A DNA stretch of 35,869 nt from Nostocales cyanobacterium LEGE 12452 (GCA_015206945.1 JADEXV010000057.1:1-35869), one strand, 5' to 3'. Shown: positions 26,012-34,615, counted from the stretch's first letter. Notes: generated by a model from the letters alone, not told the origin. A program made the numbers and translations.

Positions 26012-27868
26012 ATGGTTATCCCGCATCACTTTCTTGGCTATTGGGGTTACGGCGCTCAACAGAAGTTGGAAAGGCTGTTAACTAGTGTTGTGGAAAACCT
26101 CTCTCCAAACCTCTCCCCTACAAGGGAAGAGGCTTTGAATTTTCCCCCTTCCCTAGTAGGGAAGGGGGTTAGGGGGTTAGGTCTGAAAAGTCAGTTTTCT
26201 GCACAGGAAAATTATTCTCCTCCCATCTGGAATGTTGTTCATATAGGAATTCATGGCGATCCCCCACTGCAACAAAATCAAATTGCTGCCATCTCCGCAT
26301 CAGGATTATTTAGTTCACCCGATGCTTGGGTAAGTCTCCAAGAAAACAACTGCCTAATTTTGGGCAGAGAACCTTTCGGAAAAGTGCCTTTGTATTGGAC
26401 TGTGCAAGGACAAATAATCTGGTTTGCATCCCAATTGCAATTACTCTTACCGATTTTGCCACAATCAGAAGTTAGCATTCCTGGGTTATATGGCTATAGC
26501 TGTTTTTCTTACGTTCCCACACCCTTAACTTCTATTAATGGAGTGTTTGCAGTGACGGCGGGAACTGAATTAGTTTGGCAGAGCGATCGCCAATCAGGTA
26601 AGCTGCAAACACCTGAATCTAAAAAAATCCACTCATGGCGGGAAGCGCCAGAACAGTTAACAGATGAAGCTACAGCAATTACTGAATTGCAAACTCTCCT
26701 TAAAGATTCTATTGGGCGACAAATTGCCGATTTAAAGGATGAGCCTGTCGGGGTGTTTCTCTCTGGCGGACTCGATTCTTCAGTGGTGGCGGCGCTGCTG
26801 GTACAAGCAGGGGTGAAAGTCCGCGCTTACACTTTAGATTTTGGTAACGCAGGGATTCCAGAATATCTCTATGCTGAACAAGTCGCCGAGTTTCTCGAAA
26901 TTCCACTTGTTAAAGTTGCAGTAACCCCAAGTTCGATTGAGAATGCTTTAATTCCGACTGTGCAAGCTTTGGATTTGCCCTTTGGAGATGGCGTGTGTGT
27001 GCCGTTGTATCTCCTGTCAGAGAGAGCCAGTCAGGAAACTCAGGTAATTTTTAACGGCGAAGGTGGAGATCAATTATTTGCCGGTTGGACGAACAAACCT
27101 TTAATTGCCGCAGGTGTTTATCAGGCAGAAAATCCCGCCGGACAGGAAACTTTTATCCAGCAATATCTCCGCACCTTTCACCGTCTTGGGGGATACGAAT
27201 CTCAAGTTTATCAGCCGGAGGTTTATGCACAGATCCAAAATTTGCATTCTGAAGATTGGCTATTGGCGACTTTAGATCGCGATGAGTGTCCATCTTTACT
27301 GCATCGCCTTCGCCGTGCTAGTTTGATGCTCAAAGGAGCGCAGAATATCCATCCCCGTGCCACTGCATTGGGGTTTGCTCATGGGTTGTGGGTGCGATCG
27401 CCTTTTTGTGATTTACCTTTAGCGGAGTGGACATTCCGCCTATCTGGAGAACTCTGTTTGCAAGGAGCCTGTGAAAAATATATCCTCAAACGGGCTGTAG
27501 AAAATTGGCTTCCACCCGAAATTGTCTGGCGACAAAAGCGTGGTATGGGGGTTCCTTTGACTTCTTGGTGTTTAAATGATTTTTGGCATCACCTGGGCAT
27601 TTGGCTCAATCCAGAAAGACTTCGCACTCACAATCATTTTTATCCTCACATCGCGGCACAAATCGTTGAAGGCAATCTAGGAGCAGCTATTCAAGGGCGT
27701 CGGATTGGTGAAACACTCTGGTTACTAATTATGTGGCAACTTTGGCGATCGCACGTTTTAAATGAAGAAATAACTAAACAGTCTTGGGATCATCCCTTTT
27801 GGTTACATCGTTGGCTATGGAGAAATTACAAAATAATTCGTAATTTACTGTATCAGGATTATCGGTAA
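26012..27868 (+). CDS. Asparagine-synthetase-like amide ligase lacking the glutaminase Cys
   Basis: 618 aa. The C-terminal half is an AsnB-type ATP-pyrophosphatase domain: PP-loop SGGLDSS at 251-257, then FNGEGGDQLFAGW and a KRAVENWLPPEIVWRQKRGMG end. The N-terminal half has the fold of class II glutamine amidotransferases (LGREPFGKVPLYW at 117-129) but begins MVIPHHFLGYWGYG: the essential Cys2 is absent, so glutamine hydrolysis is not expected. Homologues of this shape use ammonia or another amine, or make amides or rings in natural products. Residues about 29-58 (LSPNLSPTREE, PSLVGKGVRGLG) are encoded by a palindromic repeat inserted in frame. The stop codon abuts the next ATG. Confidence 0.85.
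   Translation: MVIPHHFLGYWGYGAQQKLERLLTSVVENLSPNLSPTREEALNFPPSLVGKGVRGLGLKSQFSAQENYSPPIWNVVHIGIHGDPPLQQNQIAAISASGLFSSPDAWVSLQENNCLILGREPFGKVPLYWTVQGQIIWFASQLQLLLPILPQSEVSIPGLYGYSCFSYVPTPLTSINGVFAVTAGTELVWQSDRQSGKLQTPESKKIHSWREAPEQLTDEATAITELQTLLKDSIGRQIADLKDEPVGVFLSGGLDSSVVAALLVQAGVKVRAYTLDFGNAGIPEYLYAEQVAEFLEIPLVKVAVTPSSIENALIPTVQALDLPFGDGVCVPLYLLSERASQETQVIFNGEGGDQLFAGWTNKPLIAAGVYQAENPAGQETFIQQYLRTFHRLGGYESQVYQPEVYAQIQNLHSEDWLLATLDRDECPSLLHRLRRASLMLKGAQNIHPRATALGFAHGLWVRSPFCDLPLAEWTFRLSGELCLQGACEKYILKRAVENWLPPEIVWRQKRGMGVPLTSWCLNDFWHHLGIWLNPERLRTHNHFYPHIAAQIVEGNLGAAIQGRRIGETLWLLIMWQLWRSHVLNEEITKQSWDHPFWLHRWLWRNYKIIRNLLYQDYR
26096..26186 (+). repeat. Palindromic repeat inserted in frame in the AsnB-like gene
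   Basis: The segment is typical intergenic-repeat sequence (CCTCTCCCCTACAAGGGAAG, then a perfect hairpin CCCCCTTCCCTA-G-TAGGGAAGGGGG at 26144-26168). Here it lies wholly inside a coding region and keeps the frame open for about 30 codons. Confidence 0.75.
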
Positions 27869-29107
27869 ATGGTCTCAAATAATTTAATTCAAAATCGCCT
27901 TAATCCCCCATTCTCCAGGGAACTTGCTCAGGAGTTACTAACTATCTACGGTTCTCCGCTTTATGTTTATAATGGCGATCGCTTGGGCGAAACTATTGAG
28001 CAGATTACCAAAGCAGTCAGTTATCCCCGCACGCAATTTCGGTTTGCCAGTGTTACCAATGGCAACATTGCGCTGTTGAAAATTTTTCGCTCCTTTGGGT
28101 GGGGACTTCATGCCAATACACCAGGAGATATTTATCTGGGATTGCAAGCTGGTTTCGATCCTAGTGAAATTGTTTATAGCGGCAGTAATTTGAATCAGGC
28201 TGAGATGATACAAGTCTTGAATTGGGGAGTTACAACTCTCAATTTTGATAGCCTCGCTCAATTACAGTTGTGCTGCGAAGTTTTGCCTAGACGCAGAGAG
28301 AAAAATATTCGGTTAGGTTTACGTCTCAATTTGCCGGAAATTACTGGAGATAGCCGCATTGGTGTGCGTCCAAAGGAATTTGGCGCTGCGATCGCTTTAA
28401 CTGGTGAGGTGGGATTAAAGCTGAGTGGTTTACACTTCTATCGAGGTACGGGAACTAACGCCACAGCTGCTTTTACCCAAGTAATTGATACGGTAATCGC
28501 CACAGCCCAAAAGTTACCTGATTGGGAATATTTAGATTTTGGTGGTGGCTTTGGCTATCCTTATCACCACAACAAAACAGCCTTTGACTGGGAAATATTT
28601 GGGGCTGAGTTAACCGAGAGAATTACTCGTTTAGGACGGAAAATTGATTTGGTGATTGAACCGGGACGAAGTGCGATCGCCGGATGTGCAACTTTGCTTG
28701 CTCAAGTTGTCTCTGTAAAATGGCAAGGAGAAAAACAGATTGTCGGAGTTGATACTACCGTTGCTAATCTTTCAGTACCCTCAGTACACGGCGGCTACCG
28801 AGAAATTATCACTTGGAAACAAGCAGACAATCCATTCACAACTGATATTTGTGGTAACACCACATATTCACGAGATTATTTGGGGAAAAATTGCCAACTC
28901 CCGGCACTAGAAATTGGCGATATCGTTGCCATTTTAGATGTCGGTGCTTATGGTTATGCAATGTCGTCTCACTTTTTACATCGTCCCAAACCTGCGGAAG
29001 TATTGCTAGAAAATGACACACATCGCTTGATTCGCCAACGAGAAGACTACAGTGTTTTACTAACAAATCAGATGCTTGATAGTTCCCCCCTTTTTAAGGG
29101 AGGTTAG
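27869..29107 (+). CDS. PLP decarboxylase-fold protein (LysA/ornithine decarboxylase family) with altered catalytic lysine site
   Basis: 412 aa of the fold-III PLP decarboxylase family. Retained landmarks are the phosphate-binding LDFGGGFGYPY (222-232), EPGRS (264-268), a CGNTTYSRD segment at the CES-D position (328-336) and GAYGYAMSS near the end (359-367). At the PLP-lysine position (consensus YAxKAN) the protein reads FASVTNGN (59-66), so the lysine that should form the Schiff base appears to be Val62. The GLHFHIGS site reads GLHFYRGT. It may be a non-decarboxylating or pseudo-enzyme. The last residues, SSPLFKGG, come from a dispersed repeat that overran the 3' end. It starts directly at the upstream stop, third in the operon. 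Confidence 0.8.
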   Translation: MVSNNLIQNRLNPPFSRELAQELLTIYGSPLYVYNGDRLGETIEQITKAVSYPRTQFRFASVTNGNIALLKIFRSFGWGLHANTPGDIYLGLQAGFDPSEIVYSGSNLNQAEMIQVLNWGVTTLNFDSLAQLQLCCEVLPRRREKNIRLGLRLNLPEITGDSRIGVRPKEFGAAIALTGEVGLKLSGLHFYRGTGTNATAAFTQVIDTVIATAQKLPDWEYLDFGGGFGYPYHHNKTAFDWEIFGAELTERITRLGRKIDLVIEPGRSAIAGCATLLAQVVSVKWQGEKQIVGVDTTVANLSVPSVHGGYREIITWKQADNPFTTDICGNTTYSRDYLGKNCQLPALEIGDIVAILDVGAYGYAMSSHFLHRPKPAEVLLENDTHRLIRQREDYSVLLTNQMLDSSPLFKGG

Positions 29108-29116
29108 GGGGGATCA
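29081..29116 (+). repeat. CCCCCTTTTTAAGGG-type repeat overlapping a gene end
   Basis: AGTTCCCCCCTTTTTAAGGG followed by AGGTTAGGGGGGATC provides the last eight codons and the stop of the decarboxylase-like gene. Related copies are at 34589-34615 and 35775-35801. Confidence 0.75.
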
Positions 29117-29171
29117 AGCCCAATCTCAACCGTATTGACTAACAATTAATAGCTAATATAAAACAACCATT

Positions 29172-30473
29172 ATGAAGTGCATTAACTGCGGAACTGACAA
29201 TAAACTAAAAGACCGGACAGCTAATCAAGGTCGGTGTATAAAATGCAATCATCTCTTTGCCTTTGAACCAACCAACATGGGTAATATTAAAATTACTGAC
29301 CCTATGTTTGTGAAGGCGATCGCTGACATTTCTGCAAATAACACTCTATTTTTCACTCCAAAGCAACTTTTTTATCTATTAGATAATCGCATAAAAGCCA
29401 AGTCGGCTTCAAAATTTGGTTTGTTGTTTATATATTTATTTTTTAATATTTGGGCACCAGGATTCATAGGTGGTTTTGCTTCGTTATTGTTTGGCACTAA
29501 TTCTTTCTTAATAGTATCCATTCTATTTAATACATGCTTCATATTATATTTGTACAAAAAATCTCTATCAAACAAAACAAACATTAAGTCCCGCCAAGAA
29601 TATGCTAGATGCTTACAAATAATAGGATGTATAATTCTTGCTATAGGAACTTACGCTAGCTTAATGGTATACAACTCATTTATTTTATTTTTTATCGCCG
29701 TTATTCTAGGGATGTTGTCGATATACTTTGGAACTCGACAGCTTCGACGAACTAAATTTACACAGGAGTTTTTATTTTTTCAAAGTGATTTTCAAAGTTG
29801 GCTAAACCGCTGGCGGCAAATCAATGGTTCAATTCTCAAAATTCTTCCTTCACCAAAACAGGAAAATACACTAGCCATGATTAATCCTGACGTAACGGCT
29901 TACAGTTTTGATAGATTAGTCGTTTGTGATACTGCTAGTATTGCTCAACTATTAATTGCTAATAATTTTCACTTTGAAAATAACTGTGCAATTCTCAGCA
30001 TTACTGGATATCCCCAAAGCATTTTTGACACCACAATGCAAATGCTGCGGCGCAATCCCGATTTGAAAGTCTATGCAATACATGATTGCAATCCACGAGG
30101 AATTGGTTTAGTTCATAATTTAAGAACCAATGCTAATTGGTTTCTTAATAGCGAGATTACGATTATTGATATTGGACTAATGCCACGTCAAATTATCGCT
30201 ACTAAGCGCGGAATGTTCATTCAAACCTCTCCAGAGTCGGCACAAGCAGCTAAACAATTACCTGAAGAAGTTCGTCAAAGTTTATCTGCTGAAGAATTAG
30301 CATGGTTAGAATCTGGAAAGTTTGTTGAATTGGAATTTTTCACTCCCCAAAGAATAATTAAAGTTCTGCAAAAGGGTATTGCTGGCAGCCAAAATTTAGA
30401 AAGTGATGACAGCAGCTTGCTTTTAGTAGGCGATACAGGAAATGATATGTACGTTGTTCAAAGTTTTGGTTAG
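29172..30473 (+). CDS. Zinc-ribbon, membrane, Toprim-like protein
   Basis: 433 aa, family not known to me. Residues 3-25 form a zinc ribbon (CINC...CIKC). Residues about 84-195 hold roughly four membrane helices (FGLLFIYLFFNIWAPGFIGG, FLIVSILFNTCFILYLY, IIGCIILAIGTYASLMVY, FILFFIAVILGMLSIYF). The soluble C-terminal part contains DRLVVCDTASIAQLLIANNF, then ILSITGYP and DLKVYAIHDCNPRGIGLVH. This is laid out like a Toprim fold as in topoisomerase VI A/Spo11 (glutamate-like site, then DxDPxG), with DCNPRG in the acidic-pair position. Membrane tethering of such a domain would be unusual. It is probably monocistronic, 64 bp after the decarboxylase-like gene. Confidence 0.6.
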   Translation: MKCINCGTDNKLKDRTANQGRCIKCNHLFAFEPTNMGNIKITDPMFVKAIADISANNTLFFTPKQLFYLLDNRIKAKSASKFGLLFIYLFFNIWAPGFIGGFASLLFGTNSFLIVSILFNTCFILYLYKKSLSNKTNIKSRQEYARCLQIIGCIILAIGTYASLMVYNSFILFFIAVILGMLSIYFGTRQLRRTKFTQEFLFFQSDFQSWLNRWRQINGSILKILPSPKQENTLAMINPDVTAYSFDRLVVCDTASIAQLLIANNFHFENNCAILSITGYPQSIFDTTMQMLRRNPDLKVYAIHDCNPRGIGLVHNLRTNANWFLNSEITIIDIGLMPRQIIATKRGMFIQTSPESAQAAKQLPEEVRQSLSAEELAWLESGKFVELEFFTPQRIIKVLQKGIAGSQNLESDDSSLLLVGDTGNDMYVVQSFG

Positions 30474-30569
30474 TATTCTCATTTCGGTTGTAGGGGTAAT
30501 TCATGACTTGCCCCTACATAAATCAAGTGCAGTTTCACACAATTTTTTTAATTGATTTACAGATTAGAT

Positions 30570-31466
30570 TTATTCAATTTGTTGGTTTAACCAAGCTTCT
30601 AAATCAGCAATAGCTGAGAAGTCTAACAAAGCCTCTCCTAACGCCTCCAATTGTTCAATAGATAATTCTTGAACTCGCTCAATAGTAGATGAATCAATCT
30701 CACCAAAACGGCGATTTAATTGACGTAGAATTAAACGTTGTTCACCTTGCTGATTTCCTTCTTGTATAGCTTGTTCCCTATCTTGTTGATAAAGTGGTTT
30801 TAATCGCATAATTAACTCCCGATCGTCTTCTTCTGAATTTTGATTAACTTGCAAGTTTTGCCGCAAGTTATAAAGTAATTCTAGCGTTGCTCTGCGAAAT
30901 GGATGATTTGATGATAATGCTTCTAATTCATCTATTGCTTGTTTTTGCACTGTTCCTCGACCGAGAATTCTTAACCACAGAGTTTCTTGGGTACGCGGTA
31001 ACTGGTGAATCGCAACGATCGCAGTCCGCAAATACTCTGCGATAAAATGTACTCCAGGTAGCCAATCTACCTTTTGAGTAGCACCGAATCCTGACAGCAG
31101 TGTTATTGATGCTGTTGGGGTAAGTATCCATAATTTGGGAAGTTCTAATTCTGGAATGGAAGTTTTATTGCGATTTGCTTGACGTTGTAATCCACCCCTT
31201 ACTTCTAATAATTTTAACAGACAATCACAAATTTCTTCTTTTGATGCAGGGTTGCGGAAGGGTTCAAAAATTGCTGCTGTAGCGGCAAATCTTCCTAATA
31301 ATCCTAGTGTTTCTAAATTTGTGCTTTGTTTTGTTAAAGGAGAAAATAAGACATCGATTTCTCGAACTTCTCCCGCCACACGGCTAGAACCTTGCACTTC
31401 TCCATAAGGTTTTAGTAATTCTTCCAAGTAGTCTTTTGCAAATTGGTCATGGATAAATCTAGTCAT
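30570..31466 (-). CDS. DUF4351 / Rpn-like putative nuclease
   Basis: 298 aa. The C-terminus (LILRQLNRRFGEIDSSTIER, VQELSIEQLEALGEALLDFS, LEAWL) matches DUF4351, common in cyanobacterial Rpn/PD-(D/E)XK transposase-like proteins. The N-terminal 45 residues (FAKDYLEELLKPYGEVQGSS, EVREIDVLFSP) resemble the start of the same family, with EIDVLF as the possible acidic motif. A charged, Gln-rich coil (QQDREQAIQEGNQQGEQRL) lies before the DUF. Such proteins are abundant, often horizontally spread, and of uncertain role in recombination. It stands alone on the minus strand, convergent with the Toprim-like gene. Confidence 0.8.
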   Translation of the reverse strand: MTRFIHDQFAKDYLEELLKPYGEVQGSSRVAGEVREIDVLFSPLTKQSTNLETLGLLGRFAATAAIFEPFRNPASKEEICDCLLKLLEVRGGLQRQANRNKTSIPELELPKLWILTPTASITLLSGFGATQKVDWLPGVHFIAEYLRTAIVAIHQLPRTQETLWLRILGRGTVQKQAIDELEALSSNHPFRRATLELLYNLRQNLQVNQNSEEDDRELIMRLKPLYQQDREQAIQEGNQQGEQRLILRQLNRRFGEIDSSTIERVQELSIEQLEALGEALLDFSAIADLEAWLNQQIE

Positions 31467-31541
31467 TCAACCAAAAAAATTTATTTAGCTAACGAATTGG
31501 CGATCGCCCCATTTACCTTTACCAAATGTATAATTTGTAAT

Positions 31542-32126
31542 TTATCTGAAACCTCTTTCCATAAGCATTTGAGGTTCGACATTCTCAACATTAGCGATCG
31601 CTTCTAACTGAGAAATTCCAGCGATCGCATCAACAATCTTACCTGATTTAGCACGCAACCAAGCGGTATGAGGCGCATAAGAAAGGCTTTCTGCTACTTC
31701 ATAACCTGCTCGATTAATTACCTCGCGTTGCGATTCCACATCAACGCCTTCAGCAAAGCGGATAAAAACCAGTCCAGTTGGTACTGCTAAGGAAGCATTG
31801 GATTCTAGTGTATAAACCGGACTCAATATACCCTGTTCTGATTGATTGGGTTCGCCTGAAAAAACTGCGTAGGCGTAGCCCGTCGTAGACATCGCACCGT
31901 CGTTAAATCGTAAAATTGCTCCTACTGCTACAGTGCTGGGTTGATTGTAATGTACTGCATAGTACCCAGGTTTACGAGTGTAAGATACAGCAGTGCGTAG
32001 GCTTACATCGCCACTAACGCGAATTTGTTCAGGATACTCAGAAAAGTAGTCTTTTTGAAATCTCACTTCACGAATCAGGGGTAAAGAATACGCCTGGAAA
32101 AAATACTCAGCCGGAAAATAAAACAT
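31542..32126 (-). CDS. Stand-alone protease-propeptide-like protein (putative PrcA inhibitor)
   Basis: About 194 aa from the ATG at 32126; the frame also opens at a TTG three codons earlier. The second half (GLVFIRFAEGVDVESQREVI, NRAGYEVAESLSYAPHTAWL, then ENVEPQMLMER) aligns by eye with PrcA residues about 116-186 (NIFVKFDSEEDSGICQEVLR, ARNAYFVSAPTN, VELCHPELARES). That stretch is the pro-region ahead of the protease domain. There is no catalytic domain and no signal peptide. Propeptides of subtilases fold and inhibit their enzymes, so a trans-acting inhibitor or chaperone is plausible. It is divergent from prcA, 331 bp apart. Residues around GAMSTTGYAYAVFS are encoded by a short dispersed repeat. 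Confidence 0.7.
   Translation of the reverse strand: MFYFPAEYFFQAYSLPLIREVRFQKDYFSEYPEQIRVSGDVSLRTAVSYTRKPGYYAVHYNQPSTVAVGAILRFNDGAMSTTGYAYAVFSGEPNQSEQGILSPVYTLESNASLAVPTGLVFIRFAEGVDVESQREVINRAGYEVAESLSYAPHTAWLRAKSGKIVDAIAGISQLEAIANVENVEPQMLMERGFR
31866..31896 (-). repeat. Short dispersed repeat inside the propeptide-like gene
   Basis: The 31-bp segment containing GCGTAGGCGTAGCCCGTCGT, then AGACATCGCA, is the GTAGGC/GTAGCCCGTC type of small dispersed repeat known from Nostoc genomes. It is read in frame as MSTTGYAYA. Related shorter words are at 3502-3518 (GTAGGCGTAGGCATCGC) and 31994-32010. Confidence 0.7.
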
Positions 32127-32457
32127 CTTTCTCAAGTTCTAATGATGTTATAGCGTTTTCAGTGCTACGAAATACATTTTTTTCATCGTGATCCACAGTT
32201 ATACGCCCCTACAGATAGTGAAGATTCTTAAAGCAACCTGATTTTGAATCCTCTCTTTTCTGGAAAGACTAATCGAAGGTTTGTATGAACTGAGATAGAT
32301 TAAATTCTGTATCGTAATACACACATAACACATGAAATCATAAGCATCCATAAAGTAAACGTCAGCCTACGATGGGTACAGCAAGCTTTAAAAGTAAGGC
32401 ATAATACGGTTTTCCAATACCCAATTTCCAATTTCAAAACATTTAGGAGACTAAACA
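32127..32457. promoter_or_regulatory. Shared upstream region of prcA and the propeptide-like gene
   Basis: About 330 bp between two divergent genes with no other gene visible. It must contain both promoters. AGGAG at 32445-32449 serves prcA, 8 bp from its ATG. No defined operator recognised. Confidence 0.5.
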
Positions 32458-34446
32458 ATGGTTCAGGTTCGCTATGGTGGACAGAACGGCCAACAATATG
32501 AATTTGCTATCAGTAACGAACACGTTGTAGTGCGTACCGAAAGCCGCAGCACTATTGTTGGTGCAAGATCCTTTGAAGTCGCACCTGTATCACCCACAGC
32601 TCGTAGTATCCTCAATCAATTTGAGTTAAAAACACGGTTTCGGCAAGCGGGTGTAGAAATTTTGCAAGCGAAAGTTCCGAATCAGGGTGTTGCTTTGCGC
32701 GATCGCGCCCGTGAAATTCTCAACAATGAGTCCGAAGTCCAATTTGCCGGACGCGTCTTAATCGATCCAGTATCCCAACAACCTGTAGTTTACACTGAAA
32801 ACATTTTTGTTAAATTTGATAGCGAAGAAGATTCAGGTATCTGCCAAGAGGTTTTAAGACGTTACAACTTAACAATTAAACGCCAACTTGAATACGCAAG
32901 AAATGCTTATTTTGTCAGTGCCCCTACAAATACTGGTATAGCCGTCTTTGACATCGCTGAGAGACTTCTAAATGAGGAATCAGTAGAACTGTGCCATCCC
33001 GAACTAGCGCGTGAGTCACGCCAACGTCAGGTTTTCCCGGAACAGTGGCACTTAAAGCAAACAACAATTGATGGTAAGACAATTAACGCCCATGCCAACG
33101 TTGAAGCAGCTTGGAAGTTGAGCAATGGCACTGGGACAATTATTGCAATTATCGACGATGGTATGGATCTCGATCATGAAGAGTTCCGTTCTTCTGGTAA
33201 GATTGTTGCCCCGCGTGATGTCACACGTAAAACAAACAATCCCAAACCGGGAAATGATAATAACCACGGTACATCTTGTGCAGGAGTAGCTTGTGCAAAC
33301 GGTAACTTTGGGGCATCTGGTGTAGCACCGGGGGCAAAACTCATGCCAATTCGTTTAGCTTCAGCGTTGGGGTCGCAAGATGAAGCTGATGCCTTTATTT
33401 GGGCGGCTCAAAACGGTGCTGATGTTATTTCTTGTAGCTGGGGCCCAGCAGACGGTACTTGGTTTGAGCCAGACGATCCCGCACACAAGCAAAAAGTACC
33501 TTTGCCTGATTCCACCCGACTTGCTATAGACTTTGCAATCAATAAAGGACGCAATGGTAAGGGGTGTGTAATTTTATTTGCAGCTGGCAATGGTAACGAA
33601 AGCGTCGATAACGACGGCTACGCCAGCTACCAAAAGGTGATTGCAGTGGCAGCTTGTAACGACTACGGTACGAGAAGCGCTTACAGTGACTTTGGTCAGG
33701 CGGTTTGGTGCGCCTTCCCCAGCAACAATGGTGATATTTCTCAAACCACTGGAATTTGGACAACCGATCGCTCTGGTGTAGTTGGCTATAATTCCGGTAA
33801 TCGAAATCTGGGTGAGGCTTTAGGCAACTATACGAACGAATTCGGCGGAACTTCGAGCGCTTGTCCAGGTGCAGCAGGTGTAGCAGCCTTGATTCTTGCC
33901 AGAAACCCAAATCTGCGTTGGGATGAAGTGCGAGACATTTTTAAACGCTCCTGCGATCGCATCGATCAAGCTGGAGGTAAATATGATGCCAATGGTCGCA
34001 GCCCTTTCTACGGTTACGGTCGAATCAATGCTCTGAAAGCTGTAGAATTGGCCAAGCCACCGCAAACATCACCCATCAGCAGGTTTCAAGCAGTGCAAGA
34101 TGTGCCAATTAACGATCTACAAACATCAACATTATCGGTGGCGATCGCTAATACCACCCTCCTAAAATCCATCAAAGTTAATGTAGATATCGAGCATACT
34201 TATATTGGGGATCTTATAGTTACTCTTCTTCCTCCAGTGCAAACAGGCATACTTCCCATAAATCTGCACGATCGCCAGGGCGGAGCTACAGATAATATTA
34301 AAACAATTTATGACGAGGTAAACACCCCTAAACTTGCTGCCTTTAAAGGTAAAAGTCCCCAAGGAACCTGGACTTTGGAAGTTGCAGATAAAGCTGAAGG
34401 AGATACAGGAAAGATTCGCAGTTTGACTATTGAAATTGGATTTTAA
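32458..34446 (+). CDS. prcA: Calcium-dependent subtilisin-like protease with P-domain
   Basis: 662 aa, matching the length I recall for Anabaena PrcA, a Ca2+-stimulated S8 peptidase with trypsin-like specificity. Residues 1 to about 195 form a pro-region; there is no evident signal peptide. The catalytic triad is Asp233 (IIDDGMDLDH), His270 (NNHGTSCAGVA) and Ser466 (GGTSSACPGAAG), with the oxyanion-site region ILFAAGNGNE near 372-381. The C-terminal 105 residues are a proprotein-convertase P-domain (LSVAIANTTLLKSIKVNVDI, HTYIGDLIVTLLPP, GTWTLEVADKA). The enzyme has been linked to intracellular protein turnover in heterocystous cyanobacteria. It has a good Shine-Dalgarno site. Its divergent neighbour looks like a free copy of the pro-region. 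Confidence 0.88.
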   Translation: MVQVRYGGQNGQQYEFAISNEHVVVRTESRSTIVGARSFEVAPVSPTARSILNQFELKTRFRQAGVEILQAKVPNQGVALRDRAREILNNESEVQFAGRVLIDPVSQQPVVYTENIFVKFDSEEDSGICQEVLRRYNLTIKRQLEYARNAYFVSAPTNTGIAVFDIAERLLNEESVELCHPELARESRQRQVFPEQWHLKQTTIDGKTINAHANVEAAWKLSNGTGTIIAIIDDGMDLDHEEFRSSGKIVAPRDVTRKTNNPKPGNDNNHGTSCAGVACANGNFGASGVAPGAKLMPIRLASALGSQDEADAFIWAAQNGADVISCSWGPADGTWFEPDDPAHKQKVPLPDSTRLAIDFAINKGRNGKGCVILFAAGNGNESVDNDGYASYQKVIAVAACNDYGTRSAYSDFGQAVWCAFPSNNGDISQTTGIWTTDRSGVVGYNSGNRNLGEALGNYTNEFGGTSSACPGAAGVAALILARNPNLRWDEVRDIFKRSCDRIDQAGGKYDANGRSPFYGYGRINALKAVELAKPPQTSPISRFQAVQDVPINDLQTSTLSVAIANTTLLKSIKVNVDIEHTYIGDLIVTLLPPVQTGILPINLHDRQGGATDNIKTIYDEVNTPKLAAFKGKSPQGTWTLEVADKAEGDTGKIRSLTIEIGF

Positions 34447-34541
34447 GTAGGAGGGAAGGGTTTTTGGGTTTCCGCATAGATTCGGGAATCATAACTAATT
34501 AGCCAGACTTGATATTAACCCCCTTAATTCCCCCTTGTTAA

Positions 34542-34560
34542 GGCTACGGTGTACACACAT
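34542..34560 (+). repeat. Short dispersed repeat with GTGTACAC core, copy 3
   Basis: GGCTACGGTGTACACACAT, preceded by ACCCCCTTAATTCCCCCTTG as in copy 2. Together with the inverted copy at 35826-35846 it flanks the insertion sequence. Confidence 0.8.
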
Positions 34561-34615
34561 CTTTATACACAATGCAAAACATAGTAAGATCCCCCTAAAT
34601 CCCCCTTAAAAAGGG

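Noticed and set aside
24313..27868. Lasso-peptide or beta-lactam type cluster based on the AsnB-like gene
   Set aside because: No precursor peptide, B-protein protease or RiPP recognition element is visible; the 84-aa gene is a separately terminated conserved protein.
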